This document shows, piece by piece, positions 51,665-60,189 of a stretch of DNA of 64,000 bases. Each line of letters starts with the position of its first letter. Position 1 is the first letter of the stretch. This DNA comes from CAYGTO01 sp964352815. Its GTDB lineage: Bacteria; Pseudomonadota; Alphaproteobacteria; Rickettsiales; UBA3002. Both the position numbers and the translations under genes were made by a program. The notes under the pieces were generated by a model. The model was not told the origin of the DNA. It saw only the letters and a program-made list of their open reading frames with translations, and did not search any database. The stretch is from the NCBI GenBank assembly GCA_964352815.1, contig CAYGTO010000008.1, positions 1 through 64,000 on the forward strand. Direction: 5' to 3'.

Positions 51665-54600
51665 TTAAAGAAACCGCAAATCAAGCGTATGAGGAAATTC
51701 TGAGTTTTTCTCGGCAGATGGGATAGTGATTTTGCCGGGCGTATGCCCCATCGCCTCGAAGCGGGCGAGTCTTCGGCCTTCGGCTTCGTTTTCATTGACG
51801 GGAAACGTCTCGTGCGCCCGCCCACCGGGATGGGTAACGTGATAGGTGCACCCGCCCAATGATCTACCCTGCGCGATGTCTATTACATCAAATACCAATG
51901 GCGCATTGATAGGCAGTTTCGGATGCAAACTGGATGGCTGTGACCATGCCTTGAAGCGTACTCCGGCTACCTGCACGCCATGTTCTGCCGTTTGCATCAG
52001 CGGCAAACGTCGCCCGTTACATGCTACGATATGGCGGCCTTCAACTAAACCGCTTGCCGTCACCTGCACACGCTCCACCGTAGCATCAACCGAACGGCTG
52101 ACGCCAACGCCAACCGGCTCTTCACCCATCACCGGCCATGGCTCCAACGCTGAATGGACGCAGAGTGTTGCCTCACCGATTTGCGCCGCTCCACATTCAG
52201 GAAAACGGAAGGCGAAGAACGGCGTAAACCATTCTTGTTTGAGGTTATATCCGCCGAGTTTCAGTGTATGCAGTACATCACTAAAGTCTTCCCGTATATA
52301 ATGCGGGAGCATGAATTTATCGTGTAAGCGCGTCCCCCAACGAATTAGTTTTCCTGTATAGGGCGTTTTCCAGAAATGGGCGATGCAGGCACGCAGCAGC
52401 AACGATTGCACGAGGTTCATTTGCGGATGTGGGGTCATCTCGAAGCCGCGCATTTCCAGCAGCCCAAGCCTGCCACGTTCACTATCAGGGCTGTACAGCT
52501 TGTCAATACAGAATTCAGCGCGGTGGGTATTGCCGGTGAGGTCAACCAGCAGGTTGCGAAACAAACGATCAACCAGCCATGGTGGCACTTCTCCCTTTTC
52601 AGGGATTTGCTGAAAAGCGATTTCCAGCTCATAGAGCGCATCGTTCCGCGCTTCATCAATACGTGGTGATTGGCTGGTCGGGCCAATATACATACCCGCA
52701 AACAGATAGGAAAGCGACGGATGATTCTGCCAGAAACTCACCAGTGAACGCAGCAAATCAGGGCGGCGCAGGAACGGGCTATCAGCAGGGTTCATCGCGC
52801 CCATGACGATATGGTTGCCACCGCCCGTACCAACACGCCTGCCATCGAGCATAAATTTTTCGGTGGAAAGCCGTGCTTGTCGCGCTTCTTCGTAAACCGT
52901 ATTGCTGATGGTTTTGAGTTCTTTCCAATCGGCAGCAGGTTGCACGTTAATTTCAATCACACCGGGATCGGGAGTCACGCTGAAATGTGACATGCGCCCG
53001 TCAGCAGGGGGTGTATAGCCTTCCAATACGATGGGGGTTTTTAATTCCGAGGCCACCGATTCAATCACAGCGATCAGTTCAACAAAATGCTCCGCCCACG
53101 CCACCGGCGGCAGGAACAAATGCAACACACCGCCGCGCACTTCGGCACACAAGGCGGAGCGAATGAGGCCGTTTGGGTCTTTTTTGAAAAGCGTGTCGTC
53201 TGCTTTGCTGGCGAACGATTCTTTCAGTACTGCAACTTTTGGTAATTTCTCCGTCACTTCGAACACGCTGCGTTCTGGAATGATTTCCTCTTTGGCCTCT
53301 TTTGGTGACGGAAGGCTGGCCAGCGGCAGGCGCAATCCTATCGGAGAATCGCCAGTAAGCAGCACCATATGCGGGCTTTTGAACTGCCACTTGTTACTGA
53401 TCCAGCGATTGCGGCGATGTGAGTAATGTAATGGCAAAGCAAAACCCACTGGCTCATTGAGGTTTTGATCCATCAATGCTTGCAGGCGTTCGCGCTCACG
53501 CTTTTCAAACACATCCGCTTCCATCATTTCATCTGTGAGCGGTAGTGTGCGTTCTTTCCACAAATAATAGGGCGTATCCTCGCGTGCTGGTACTATGTAA
53601 GAGGCAGGAATGCCTAATGTTTCAGCCAGCTTGTTTAAAAAACCTTCTGCTGTTTTTATTGTGTGTTTTAGCGACGTATCAGGATCAGCCAGCAGTTTGC
53701 GTTCCTGCCATACCGGCTCGCCATCTTTGCGCCAGAAGCACGGCATTGCCCAGCGCGGGAGTATTTCGCCCGGATACCATTTGCCTTGCGTGAACATGGT
53801 GAGTCCGCCGGGTGCGAAATGCTCGCGAAGGCGGTACAGCATATCTTTTCCAAGCGGCTTTTTATCTCCGCCAAGAGCATCATAATGCCATGCCATATGT
53901 TCACGGTCGCCCAGCGAGACAAACGTTGGCTCGCCGCCCATCGTTAGGCGAACATCTTGTTTTTTGAGTGCGGCATCCACCTTGTTGCCCAGCGCATCAA
54001 TGGCCTGCCATTGTTCGTCGGAATAGGGCTTGGTTACACGCGGCGTCTCGTGGATGCGTGTAATTGTCATTTCATGTTCCAGCGTGGCGGTCACGCCTTC
54101 TTCCAGTGTGCCGGTAATCGGCGCAGCGCTGGATGGATTCGGCGTACAGCACAGCGGAATATGTCCTTCGCCGGTGAATAATCCTGATGTGGGGTCAAGT
54201 CCGACCCAGCCAGCGCCGGGAAGATAGACTTCTGTCCATGCGTGCAGGTCTGTAAAATCGACTTCAGTGCCAGAGGGACCATCTAGTGATTTCACATCCG
54301 CCGCAAGCTGGATGAGGTAGCCGGAAGCAAAGCGCGTTGCCAAACCCATATGCCTGAGTGCCTGACATAAAAACCACGCCATATCCCGGCAGGAGCCGCT
54401 ACCAAGCTTCAAGGTTTCTGCGCAGGACTGGATACCCGGTTCCAAACGCACGGTATAATTTAGCGAGGTACTTAGTTTCTGGTTAATGGCGACCAAAAAA
54501 TCAATCATGCCTTTTGGTGTGCGGTCTACTTCCTCGATCCATGCCAGCAATCCCGCATCCTTCTCTTTAATCTCCAGATAAGGCGCGAGTTCTTCCTTTA

Positions 54601-54928
54601 ACCCCGCTTCGTAGGCAAAGGGAAAGTCTTTGGCGTATTCTTCCAGAAAAAAATCGAACGGGTTAAATACCCGGATTTCGGTAAGCAGATCGACCTCGAT
54701 TTTGAATTCTTTGACTTTTTCTGGGAATACGACCTTGCCAAGGAAATTGCCGAACGGGTCTTGCTGCCAGTTAATGAAATGGTCTTTTGGCATTATTTTC
54801 AATGAATAAGACTGGATATGCGAACGTACATGCGGTGCAGGCCGCAGGCGGATTGTCTGCATACCGAGCGCGACCGGTCTATCGTAGCGGTAATGGGTGA
54901 CGTGATGTAGGGCGGCAGTAATACTCAT
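51665..54928 (-). CDS. Transglutaminase-like / DUF2126 protein
   Basis: The 1087-residue protein starts with the bacterial transglutaminase N-domain (LHHVTHYRYDRPVALG) and a papain-like transglutaminase core with Cys180 (GSCRDMAW), His229 (LHAWTEVY) and Asp245 (LDPTSG). The remaining 750 residues form DUF2126, with DVRLTMGGEPTFVS, RRVGTGGGNHIVMG and LFRNLLVDLTGNTHRAEFCIDKLY. Such proteins occur with ATP-grasp and alpha-E genes and are predicted peptidases or amide-forming enzymes. The start is set at MSITAALHH, since homologues begin there; the frame extends 15 codons further. It is divergent from the rest of the island. Confidence 0.88.
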   Translation of the reverse strand: MSITAALHHVTHYRYDRPVALGMQTIRLRPAPHVRSHIQSYSLKIMPKDHFINWQQDPFGNFLGKVVFPEKVKEFKIEVDLLTEIRVFNPFDFFLEEYAKDFPFAYEAGLKEELAPYLEIKEKDAGLLAWIEEVDRTPKGMIDFLVAINQKLSTSLNYTVRLEPGIQSCAETLKLGSGSCRDMAWFLCQALRHMGLATRFASGYLIQLAADVKSLDGPSGTEVDFTDLHAWTEVYLPGAGWVGLDPTSGLFTGEGHIPLCCTPNPSSAAPITGTLEEGVTATLEHEMTITRIHETPRVTKPYSDEQWQAIDALGNKVDAALKKQDVRLTMGGEPTFVSLGDREHMAWHYDALGGDKKPLGKDMLYRLREHFAPGGLTMFTQGKWYPGEILPRWAMPCFWRKDGEPVWQERKLLADPDTSLKHTIKTAEGFLNKLAETLGIPASYIVPAREDTPYYLWKERTLPLTDEMMEADVFEKRERERLQALMDQNLNEPVGFALPLHYSHRRNRWISNKWQFKSPHMVLLTGDSPIGLRLPLASLPSPKEAKEEIIPERSVFEVTEKLPKVAVLKESFASKADDTLFKKDPNGLIRSALCAEVRGGVLHLFLPPVAWAEHFVELIAVIESVASELKTPIVLEGYTPPADGRMSHFSVTPDPGVIEINVQPAADWKELKTISNTVYEEARQARLSTEKFMLDGRRVGTGGGNHIVMGAMNPADSPFLRRPDLLRSLVSFWQNHPSLSYLFAGMYIGPTSQSPRIDEARNDALYELEIAFQQIPEKGEVPPWLVDRLFRNLLVDLTGNTHRAEFCIDKLYSPDSERGRLGLLEMRGFEMTPHPQMNLVQSLLLRACIAHFWKTPYTGKLIRWGTRLHDKFMLPHYIREDFSDVLHTLKLGGYNLKQEWFTPFFAFRFPECGAAQIGEATLCVHSALEPWPVMGEEPVGVGVSRSVDATVERVQVTASGLVEGRHIVACNGRRLPLMQTAEHGVQVAGVRFKAWSQPSSLHPKLPINAPLVFDVIDIAQGRSLGGCTYHVTHPGGRAHETFPVNENEAEGRRLARFEAMGHTPGKITIPSAEKNSEFPHTLDLRFL

Positions 54929-55030
54929 ATCCGGAAAAAACCTTGAAATTAAATGTCTTTCGTAATCCAGCATATGCTACTATGCTGTATTTAGCACGAA
55001 CTAATAACCCATGATTTTTAGGAGCCTTAC

Positions 55031-56884
55031 TTGTTCACGATTCCGCCGCTTACCAGCGATATTCTGGCCATCAGTTTAGACGGCAAGGGATCACCATCGA
55101 TCAATCTTAACCTGCCAAACAAAGCGGGCGGAAGCCATTCGCATGGATGGGGCTTCGGCTGGTATCCTGAAGACCATTCCTCGGCTATGGTCACAAAAGA
55201 CCCGGCAGCTCGCGGCGAGCAAGTGTTAGTGGATGCAATTACCGACTGGTCGAATTTCCGTTCCACCACCTTTTTCTGCAAGGTGCGTGGTGCCAGCAAA
55301 GGGTATAACCACACGCAAACTCAGCCTTTTTCGCGCAGTTTTGCCGGACGTGACTGGCTGTTCATGCATAACGGTGATGTGGATAAGCTGGAGCTTGAAA
55401 AACTCCACGGCAAGAAAACACGGTTACTGGAACCTCTGGGCAGCACCGACTCAGAGCTGGCATTTTGCAACCTGTTGACGCAGTTACAGGAAGGTAATGC
55501 ACGGCGGATTTCCGATGTTGATCCTGAAACGCTGCATTCATGGTTTAAGCGGTTTGATAGCCTTGGCAGCTCCGACATGTTTTTAAGCGACGGTGACAGC
55601 ATTGTGTGTTTCCATGGCACACAGTCGCCCAAGCAGATGTACCATACGCGGATTCAACCGCCGGATAATCAGGATGTTTATGAATCCGAGGCGGCGCGGA
55701 TTTCCTTAAGCGATCCGCGCGACACCTACCGAACAGCACTGATCGTTAGCTCCTCGCCCTTTACCGGGGGCGAATGGATGCAGATGCAGCCGGGGCAGAT
55801 GATCGTGATTCGCCGAGGCGCGATTATCTGGGACAGCGCCCCCGAACATCACCAGCCGGTTAAAACCATGCCTTTGTTAGTGGGGCAGCCACAAGCGCAG
55901 CAAAAAGCAATGTTCATGGCGCAGTCGCAGGCCGAGCAGTCGCAGGGGCATATACTGAACGTTCGGGCAATTACCCAGACACCGGAAGGCGCTTCACTTG
56001 GCTACCGCTTGTTTGAGGTGACGCACAGCACGCATTATGAATATACGGAGGCGGTGCAACACAGCACACATACGTTCAGGTTGCAACCAACCGACGATCC
56101 GATTCAGGAAGTGGTAACTTCCAAGCTGGCCATTTCATCACCGGCAGAAGAAATCCAATATGAGGATGTGTTCGGTAATCAGGCGATTCACTGCATTATC
56201 GACCAACCCTATACTAAACTGTCCGTTGAAGCGACCAGCCGCGTCAAGATTTTCGCCGCACCGCCGGACGATCATAGCCTGTCGCGCCGCCAGACTTCTA
56301 TTCCGCTGGTGTGGATGCCATGGCAGCGGCAAATGATGATGCCCTATCTGTTGCCCACGGAACTGCCCGAATCGCAGCTAACCGAACTGACCGAATATGC
56401 GATGAGTTTTGTCGAGCGCAACGATTATCATCTCCTCAAAACTATCGAGGACATGAATGTCAGCATCTACCGCGACTATAAATATGTTTCCGGCAGTACC
56501 TCACTCAATACCACCCCGTTTGAGGTCTATACCTCGCGTCAGGGCGTGTGTCAGGATTTTGCCAATTTATTTATCTGCATGGCGCGACTACTTGGCATTC
56601 CAGCGCGATATCGTATGGGTTATATTTATACCGGTGCGAATTACGCCAATAAGATTCAATCGGATGCCTCGCACGCATGGGCTGAGGTCTATCTGCCCTA
56701 TGTCGGCTGGCGTGGATTTGACCCCACCAACGGCTGTGCGGTAGCGCAGGATCACATCCGCGTTGCCTGCGGGCGCAATTACCGCGACGCGACACCAACT
56801 TCCGGCACCATCTATAAAGGCGGCGGGACAGAAACTCTCACCATTGACGTAAAAATGCGTGAGATAACAGAATCATCATCTTAA
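55031..56884 (+). CDS. Class II glutamine amidotransferase-like domain fused to transglutaminase
   Basis: The only available start is TTG at 55031, with AGGAG just before it and an in-frame stop at 55019. The 617-residue product has a class II (Ntn) amidotransferase-like domain at residues 1-250 (HGWGFGWYPE at 38-47, FMHNGDVD at 111-118) and a transglutaminase domain from about 325 with Cys507 (QGVCQDF), His548 (SHAWAEVY) and Asp564 (FDPTNG). Class II enzymes use Cys at position 2; here position 2 is Phe, so the amidotransferase domain is probably inactive. The transglutaminase triad is complete. It heads the ATP-grasp/alpha-E operon. Confidence 0.85.
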   Translation: MFTIPPLTSDILAISLDGKGSPSINLNLPNKAGGSHSHGWGFGWYPEDHSSAMVTKDPAARGEQVLVDAITDWSNFRSTTFFCKVRGASKGYNHTQTQPFSRSFAGRDWLFMHNGDVDKLELEKLHGKKTRLLEPLGSTDSELAFCNLLTQLQEGNARRISDVDPETLHSWFKRFDSLGSSDMFLSDGDSIVCFHGTQSPKQMYHTRIQPPDNQDVYESEAARISLSDPRDTYRTALIVSSSPFTGGEWMQMQPGQMIVIRRGAIIWDSAPEHHQPVKTMPLLVGQPQAQQKAMFMAQSQAEQSQGHILNVRAITQTPEGASLGYRLFEVTHSTHYEYTEAVQHSTHTFRLQPTDDPIQEVVTSKLAISSPAEEIQYEDVFGNQAIHCIIDQPYTKLSVEATSRVKIFAAPPDDHSLSRRQTSIPLVWMPWQRQMMMPYLLPTELPESQLTELTEYAMSFVERNDYHLLKTIEDMNVSIYRDYKYVSGSTSLNTTPFEVYTSRQGVCQDFANLFICMARLLGIPARYRMGYIYTGANYANKIQSDASHAWAEVYLPYVGWRGFDPTNGCAVAQDHIRVACGRNYRDATPTSGTIYKGGGTETLTIDVKMREITESSS

Positions 56885-56901
56885 ACAGGGAGGGATCGGA
56901 A

Positions 56902-58380
56902 GTGAATTTTAAGAATTACGATCCGGAAGGGTTCTACGATGAATTGTTTGCGCTGGATGGTACTCCGCGTGACGAAGTGAGGCCACTCATTGAACGTATT
57001 AATGCGTTGCCTGCGAAGGATTTGCGCCGCCGCCAGAAAGCCGCCGAACGTGCACTTTACCAGCAGGGCATTACCTTCAGCGTCTATGGTGACAAAAAAG
57101 GCAATGAGAAAATCATGCCTTTCGACATCCTGCCTCGCGTTGTGACAGCGGCAGAATGGGAGGTGCTGGAACGTGGCATGAAACAGCGCATCAAGGCGTT
57201 GAACCTGTTCATTGACGATATTTATAACGACCAGAAAATCCTCAAAGACAATGTGATTCCCAAAGAACTGGTATTGTCTTCCGAATGTTATCTCAAGCAA
57301 TGCAAGGGGTTGTCCCCCCCCAAAGGTATCTGGATTCACATCACTGGCACCGACTTGGTACGCGACGGCGACGGCACGTTTTACGTGCTGGAGGATAACC
57401 TGCGCTGCCCGTCCGGTATTTCTTATGTGCTGCAAAACCGCTCTATTCAAAAACGCACCTTGCCCAAGGCATTTCAGGAGATGCGCACGCGCCCCGTCTC
57501 TGATTACGGCGATCATCTTTACGCCGCCTTACGCTATGCCGCGCCGGAGGGAGTGGATGATCCGAACGTGATTGTACTCACGCCGGGTATCTACAATTCC
57601 GCCTATTACGAGCACAGCTTTCTCGCCCAGCAGATGGGCGTGCCGCTGGCGCAAGGCTCCGACCTCACCATCATCGACGATCACGTGATGCTGCGTACCA
57701 CGCGCGGGTTTGAAAAGGTAGACGTCATCTACCGCCGTATCGATGATGCGTTTCTCGACCCCAAAGTGTTTAACAAAGACTCGCTGCTGGGCGTTCCCGG
57801 TATTATGGAGGCGTTTCGTAAAGGCAATGTCACACTGGCCAACGCGCCGGGAACCGGTATCGCTGACGACAAGGCGATTTACGCCTATGTGCCGCAAATT
57901 ATCAAATACTATCTGGATGAAGAGCCGATTATCGCCAACGTGCCGACCTATATCTGCGACGATGAAAAAGACCGTAAGTATGTACTCGCCAATCTGGAGA
58001 AGCTGGTGGTTAAAGCGGTGAATCTTTCCGGTGGATATGGGATGCTGATTGGGCCAAAATCGACCAAAGCAGAACAAAAAGAATTCGCAGAAAAGATTAA
58101 GGCGAACCCGCGCGATTATATTGCTCAGCCCACGCTGGCACTGTCGCGTACCCCCACCATCGTTGGTGATACTATCGAAGGGCGGCATGTCGATTTCCGT
58201 CCCTATATCCTCTACGGTGAAGATATTTTTGTGCTTCCCGGAGGACTCACCCGCGTGGCGCTAACCAAAGGCTCGCTGGTAGTCAATTCCTCGCAGGGCG
58301 GTGGCAGCAAGGATACCTGGGTGCTGGGGGATGAAAAGCGCAGCATGGATGATATTATGGGGAGTATGCCCGATGCTTAG
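56902..58380 (+). CDS. Circularly permuted ATP-grasp protein (DUF404/DUF407)
   Basis: The 492-residue protein matches the circularly permuted ATP-grasp type 2 family: GIWIHITGTDLVRDGDGTFYVLEDNLRCPSG-type central region (e.g. YVLEDNLRCPSG), YRRIDDAFLDP, and the late VKAVNLSGGYGMLIGP and EGRHVDFRPYILYG motifs. These are predicted COOH-NH2 ligases that form amide bonds with ATP. The start is GTG at 56902 with GGAGGG upstream. It overlaps the alpha-E gene by 8 bp, so the two are coupled. Confidence 0.92.
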   Translation: MNFKNYDPEGFYDELFALDGTPRDEVRPLIERINALPAKDLRRRQKAAERALYQQGITFSVYGDKKGNEKIMPFDILPRVVTAAEWEVLERGMKQRIKALNLFIDDIYNDQKILKDNVIPKELVLSSECYLKQCKGLSPPKGIWIHITGTDLVRDGDGTFYVLEDNLRCPSGISYVLQNRSIQKRTLPKAFQEMRTRPVSDYGDHLYAALRYAAPEGVDDPNVIVLTPGIYNSAYYEHSFLAQQMGVPLAQGSDLTIIDDHVMLRTTRGFEKVDVIYRRIDDAFLDPKVFNKDSLLGVPGIMEAFRKGNVTLANAPGTGIADDKAIYAYVPQIIKYYLDEEPIIANVPTYICDDEKDRKYVLANLEKLVVKAVNLSGGYGMLIGPKSTKAEQKEFAEKIKANPRDYIAQPTLALSRTPTIVGDTIEGRHVDFRPYILYGEDIFVLPGGLTRVALTKGSLVVNSSQGGGSKDTWVLGDEKRSMDDIMGSMPDA

Positions 58381-59347
58381 TCGTGTTGCCAGTTCGATTT
58401 ATTGGATGAGCCGCTATCTGGAGCGTGCCGATAATGTTGCGCGGTTCATCGATGTGAACTCTCGCCTGATTCTGGATATGGGCTGGGAGCGTGAAACCGC
58501 ACAGTGGGAGCCGCTGGTGCGCACCTCTGGTGATGAAGCGGATTTCAAAAAACGATACACGGAATATGACGAGAAAAGCGTTGTGCATTTCCTGACTTTC
58601 GACGACAAAAACCCCAATTCGATTCTCTCCTGCATCCAGAACGCCCGTGAGAACGCCCGCACTGTGCGCGAAGTCATTTCCTCGGAAATATGGGAAACTA
58701 TCAATGCGCTTTATCATCTGATGGAGAAGCATAGCCGTAAGCGAAAAATCGACGATCTTCAGGAGGTTTTTTCACAGATACATAGTGCAAGTCACCTGAT
58801 TGCAGGTCTGATCGAAAACACCATGTCGCACGGCGAAGGCTGGCATTTTTCGCGTGTGGGCAGGCTTCTGGAACGCGCCGATAAAACAGCGCGGATGCTG
58901 GATGTAAAGTATTTTCTGCTCCTGCCCAGCGCCGATTATTTTGATTCGCCCTACGATACCGTCGAATGGGGTGCTGTGCTGAAATCCGTTAGCGGTTTCG
59001 AAATGTACCGCAAGCAGTTTCATCGGGCCAATTATCGGCATGTCACGCAGTTTCTGATTCTCGACCCGCATTTCCCACGTGCCATTCACTATTGTGTCAA
59101 CACCGCCGCTCGGTCGCTCGGATACATCACCGACATACTGGGAGTTACGGTTCCAGCCACAAAAGAAATGGCGACGCTGAAATCTGCTCTGGATGATACG
59201 GATATCGACACCATTCTGGAAAAAGGCCTGCACGGTTTTGTCGATGTTTTTCAGTTTAATCTGAATGTCGTCGATGATGCGCTTTATCGATCATTCTTTG
59301 CGCTGGAAAAGGTTGAATCCAAACAAATTCAGAGCATGACAAGCTAA
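58373..59347 (+). CDS. Alpha-E domain protein (DUF403)
   Basis: The 324-residue all-helical protein opens with MLSRVASSIYWMSRYLERADNVARF, the alpha-E signature, and has a second related element RVGRLLERADKTARMLDVKYF. Alpha-E proteins almost always pair with permuted ATP-grasp enzymes and are thought to assist them. The ATG at 58373 lies inside the end of the ATP-grasp gene. Gene order fusion - ATP-grasp - alpha-E forms one operon. Confidence 0.92.
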   Translation: MLSRVASSIYWMSRYLERADNVARFIDVNSRLILDMGWERETAQWEPLVRTSGDEADFKKRYTEYDEKSVVHFLTFDDKNPNSILSCIQNARENARTVREVISSEIWETINALYHLMEKHSRKRKIDDLQEVFSQIHSASHLIAGLIENTMSHGEGWHFSRVGRLLERADKTARMLDVKYFLLLPSADYFDSPYDTVEWGAVLKSVSGFEMYRKQFHRANYRHVTQFLILDPHFPRAIHYCVNTAARSLGYITDILGVTVPATKEMATLKSALDDTDIDTILEKGLHGFVDVFQFNLNVVDDALYRSFFALEKVESKQIQSMTS

Positions 59348-59354
59348 AAAAGCG

Positions 59355-60185
59355 CTATATAGCAAGTGTCTCAATATCTATGTCGCCGTTTCTGATGGAT
59401 GCAAATGAGGATTTCGGCATTTCTTCCCAATGTTCGTAAGAGTAATCCAGCGGCTCGGATACGACGACCACACCATCCGCAGGTATCTTGGCAAAATCGC
59501 TGTTGATCTCTCTCATACAGTTGGCATGAGTGGAATAATACTGGCTATTGGCCTCTATGCCTTCGGCATACCGCGCCGTGTAAAGTGATTCACCATCGCT
59601 AATGGCTAATGAGAGCGTGATTTCAACCGGAATATCCTTTTCCTTACAAGCACGCGCAAAGCGAGCTATCGTCTTCTCTATCGCTGTTTTGGGGTTGTTT
59701 TCCAAGCCATAGGTCAGTGCCAGAAAGAAAAACACTTCGCTATCAGTATTACCTTTCACAAATGAATATAACTCCGGTGCAATATCAAATTCAAGATCGC
59801 GGCGAATTGTGTCAAATCCGTTCACCCGCCCGTTATGCTGGAACAACCAGTTTTTATATTTGAACGGATGCGTGTTACTGCGCTGCACCTCTCCCGTTGT
59901 TGCCTCACGGATATGCGCCATAAACAAGCCAGATTCGGTCTGGGAGCAAATGGCATGGATATTTTCGTTACTCCATGCCGGATCGGATACCTTATACAGC
60001 CCCGGCTCCTGTTTTTTGCCATACCAGCCAATGCCAAACCCATCGCCATTAATAGCTAGAATACTACCATCCGGCTTATACCGCATCTTGGTATTTAGGC
60101 TCTGCGCCACCAGCGAATGCTCCGGGCGTGTTACCAGCATATCCATGTAAATGGGCTTTCCAATATAAGCTATCCAGCGGCACAT
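59355..60185 (-). CDS. Class II glutamine amidotransferase (EgtC/YafJ-like)
   Basis: The start at 60185 gives MCRWIAYIG, placing the catalytic Cys at position 2, as the Ntn family requires; the open frame extends 49 codons upstream without support. GDGFGIGWYG at 48-57 and QHNGR at 116-120 complete the amidotransferase signature. Length 276. It hydrolyses a gamma-glutamyl amide. In related clusters this family trims glutamyl conjugates (EgtC in ergothioneine synthesis). It is the last gene of the HTH-DUF389 operon and converges with the alpha-E gene. Confidence 0.9.
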   Translation of the reverse strand: MCRWIAYIGKPIYMDMLVTRPEHSLVAQSLNTKMRYKPDGSILAINGDGFGIGWYGKKQEPGLYKVSDPAWSNENIHAICSQTESGLFMAHIREATTGEVQRSNTHPFKYKNWLFQHNGRVNGFDTIRRDLEFDIAPELYSFVKGNTDSEVFFFLALTYGLENNPKTAIEKTIARFARACKEKDIPVEITLSLAISDGESLYTARYAEGIEANSQYYSTHANCMREINSDFAKIPADGVVVVSEPLDYSYEHWEEMPKSSFASIRNGDIDIETLAI

Positions 60186-60189
60186 AGTG

